A DNA stretch of 7,355 nt from Rhizobium sp. LCM 4573 (GTDB taxonomy: Bacteria; Pseudomonadota; Alphaproteobacteria; Rhizobiales; Rhizobiaceae), in the NCBI RefSeq assembly GCF_001854865.1, contig NZ_MDDW01000001.1:563833-571187 (forward strand), read 5' to 3'. The notes below the pieces were generated by a model, which was not told the DNA's origin, ran no database searches, and saw nothing but the letters and a program-made list of their open reading frames with translations. Positions 6,479 through 7,355 of this stretch are shown one piece after another (the stretch's first letter is position 1; the number at the start of each line of letters is the position of its first letter). The translations under genes and the position numbers were made by a program.

Positions 6479-6542
6479 GAACATCCTTGCCCGAAAGTTA
6501 ACACCAGCCCACATGCCAATGCCTTGATTTACCTTGCTGCTT

Positions 6543-7355
6543 TTAGGCAGCTTCCTTCAGCGGATCGTCGGGATCGATACCGTAGTCCTTCAATTTCCGG
6601 TAAAGGGTGGACCGCCCGATCCCCAGCTTTCGCGCTACCTGGCTCATCTGGCCGCGATAGAACTTCAAGGCAAAACGGATGAGCTCCTCTTCTACATCCG
6701 CGAGCTTGCGCACTTCGCCAGCCTGATCGGTGCTGGAGATGACGTTCTCCACGGAAGGATAGGCCGCCGCCAGAAGCGCGCGCGGATCGGGCCTGTCCGG
6801 CCGGGGAGGCTCGCCGCGTTCCCTGGCAGCCGCATCGAGCGGCAGGGTAACGACAGGTTCGTAACGAACAGCCGGAGCGATGATCTCCTCCGTGGCCGAA
6901 AGCTCGGCGCTACGAAATTCCGGAACCTGCGCGGCGATCTGCGGAAAATCCGCCTCCGACAGCTCGTCGCCTTCCGCCAGCACGACCGCACGGAAGATGG
7001 CGTTCTCGAGCTGGCGGATATTTCCCGGCCAGTCATAGGCGGTCAGAAGCGCCAGCGCACCGGCGCCAACCGACAGCACCTTCGGCAGCTTCTGCTCGAG
7101 CGAGAAGCGCTCGGCAAAAACGCGCGCCAGATGCGGAATGTCCTCCTTGCGGCGGCGAAGCGCGGGAATGGTGATCGGGAAGACGTTGAGCCGGTAATAG
7201 AGATCCTCGCGGAACCGGCCTGCCCTCACCTCTTCGATCAGGTCCTTGTTGGTGGCCGAAATCAGCCGGACATTGACCTTCTGCACCTTTGCTGCGCCGA
7301 CCGTTTCGATCTCGCCCTGCTGCACGGCGCGCAACAGCTTCACCTGCACTTCGAG
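6543..7355 (-). CDS. Sigma-54-dependent transcriptional activator (5' part beyond window)
   Basis: These are the C-terminal 270 residues of an NtrC-type enhancer-binding protein; the frame continues past the right edge. The window starts inside the AAA+ ATPase domain (LEVQVKLLRAVQQGEIETVG). Visible parts are RLISATNKDL (residues 30-39), GRFREDLYYRLNVFPI (46-61), LRRRKEDIPHL (67-77) and the sensor II motif YDWPGNIRQLENAI (107-120). The Walker motifs, the GAFTGA loop and any receiver domain lie outside. A Pro/Arg-rich linker of roughly 80 residues follows. A Fis-type helix-turn-helix (221-258) then contains EEELIRFALKFYRGQMSQVA and RKLGIGRSTLYRKLKDYGI. That ending resembles TacA-type regulators of alphaproteobacteria, but I do not assign the name. 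It is upstream of the DUF882 gene on the same strand, about 210 bp away. A functional link is only suggested by position. Confidence 0.93.
   Translation of the reverse strand, partial: LEVQVKLLRAVQQGEIETVGAAKVQKVNVRLISATNKDLIEEVRAGRFREDLYYRLNVFPITIPALRRRKEDIPHLARVFAERFSLEQKLPKVLSVGAGALALLTAYDWPGNIRQLENAIFRAVVLAEGDELSEADFPQIAAQVPEFRSAELSATEEIIAPAVRYEPVVTLPLDAAARERGEPPRPDRPDPRALLAAAYPSVENVISSTDQAGEVRKLADVEEELIRFALKFYRGQMSQVARKLGIGRSTLYRKLKDYGIDPDDPLKEAA

Noticed and set aside
6463..6480. PhoB box on the minus strand (CTGTCAC...TTGTCAA)
   Set aside because: The TGTCA units are 10 bp apart instead of 11 and the flanking bases fit poorly, so it is reported only as a repeat.

Overview
The window looks like chromosomal DNA of a GC-rich alphaproteobacterium, most likely of the Rhizobiales (Rhizobiaceae-like). 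The reasons are the high GC coding sequence, a DUF882/M15-type envelope protein with a long Pro/Ala-rich tail next to a sigma-54 activator whose C-terminus resembles TacA-type regulators, and the general gene style. The genus assignment is inference. All seven genes belong to known families. I found no phage, insertion sequence, CRISPR array, tRNA or rRNA.

Left part (1-2231): a LysR-family regulator, cut by the left edge, is read leftward. It is divergent from a rightward two-gene unit: an FMN nitroreductase-family enzyme and an EamA/DMT-family exporter, whose stop and start codons overlap as ATGA. The 140-bp divergent spacer carries a LysR-box-like dyad (TTATT-N11-AATAA) beside the lysR start. 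A strong intrinsic terminator closes the unit.

Middle part (2296-4490): a 14-TM drug:H+ antiporter of the MFS DHA2 type is read leftward and is divergent from a TetR/AcrR regulator. The 102-bp spacer holds two 24-bp operator-like dyads, 20/24 identical to each other and 51 bp apart. Each covers the predicted -10 region of one of the two genes. The layout suggests an autoregulated, drug-inducible efflux pair.

Right part (4507-7355): two genes are read leftward. A sigma-54-dependent activator is cut by the right edge (AAA+ C-terminal half, long linker, Fis-type helix-turn-helix). It is followed, after a palindrome-rich spacer of about 210 bp, by a large secreted or membrane-anchored protein with an M15-type (DUF882, YcbK/MepK-like) zinc peptidase domain and a long low-complexity tail.

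The most informative signals are in the intergenic DNA: the paired TetR operators, the cluster of dyads upstream of the DUF882 gene, and the LysR-type dyad. I see no convincing evidence of an undescribed multi-gene system.
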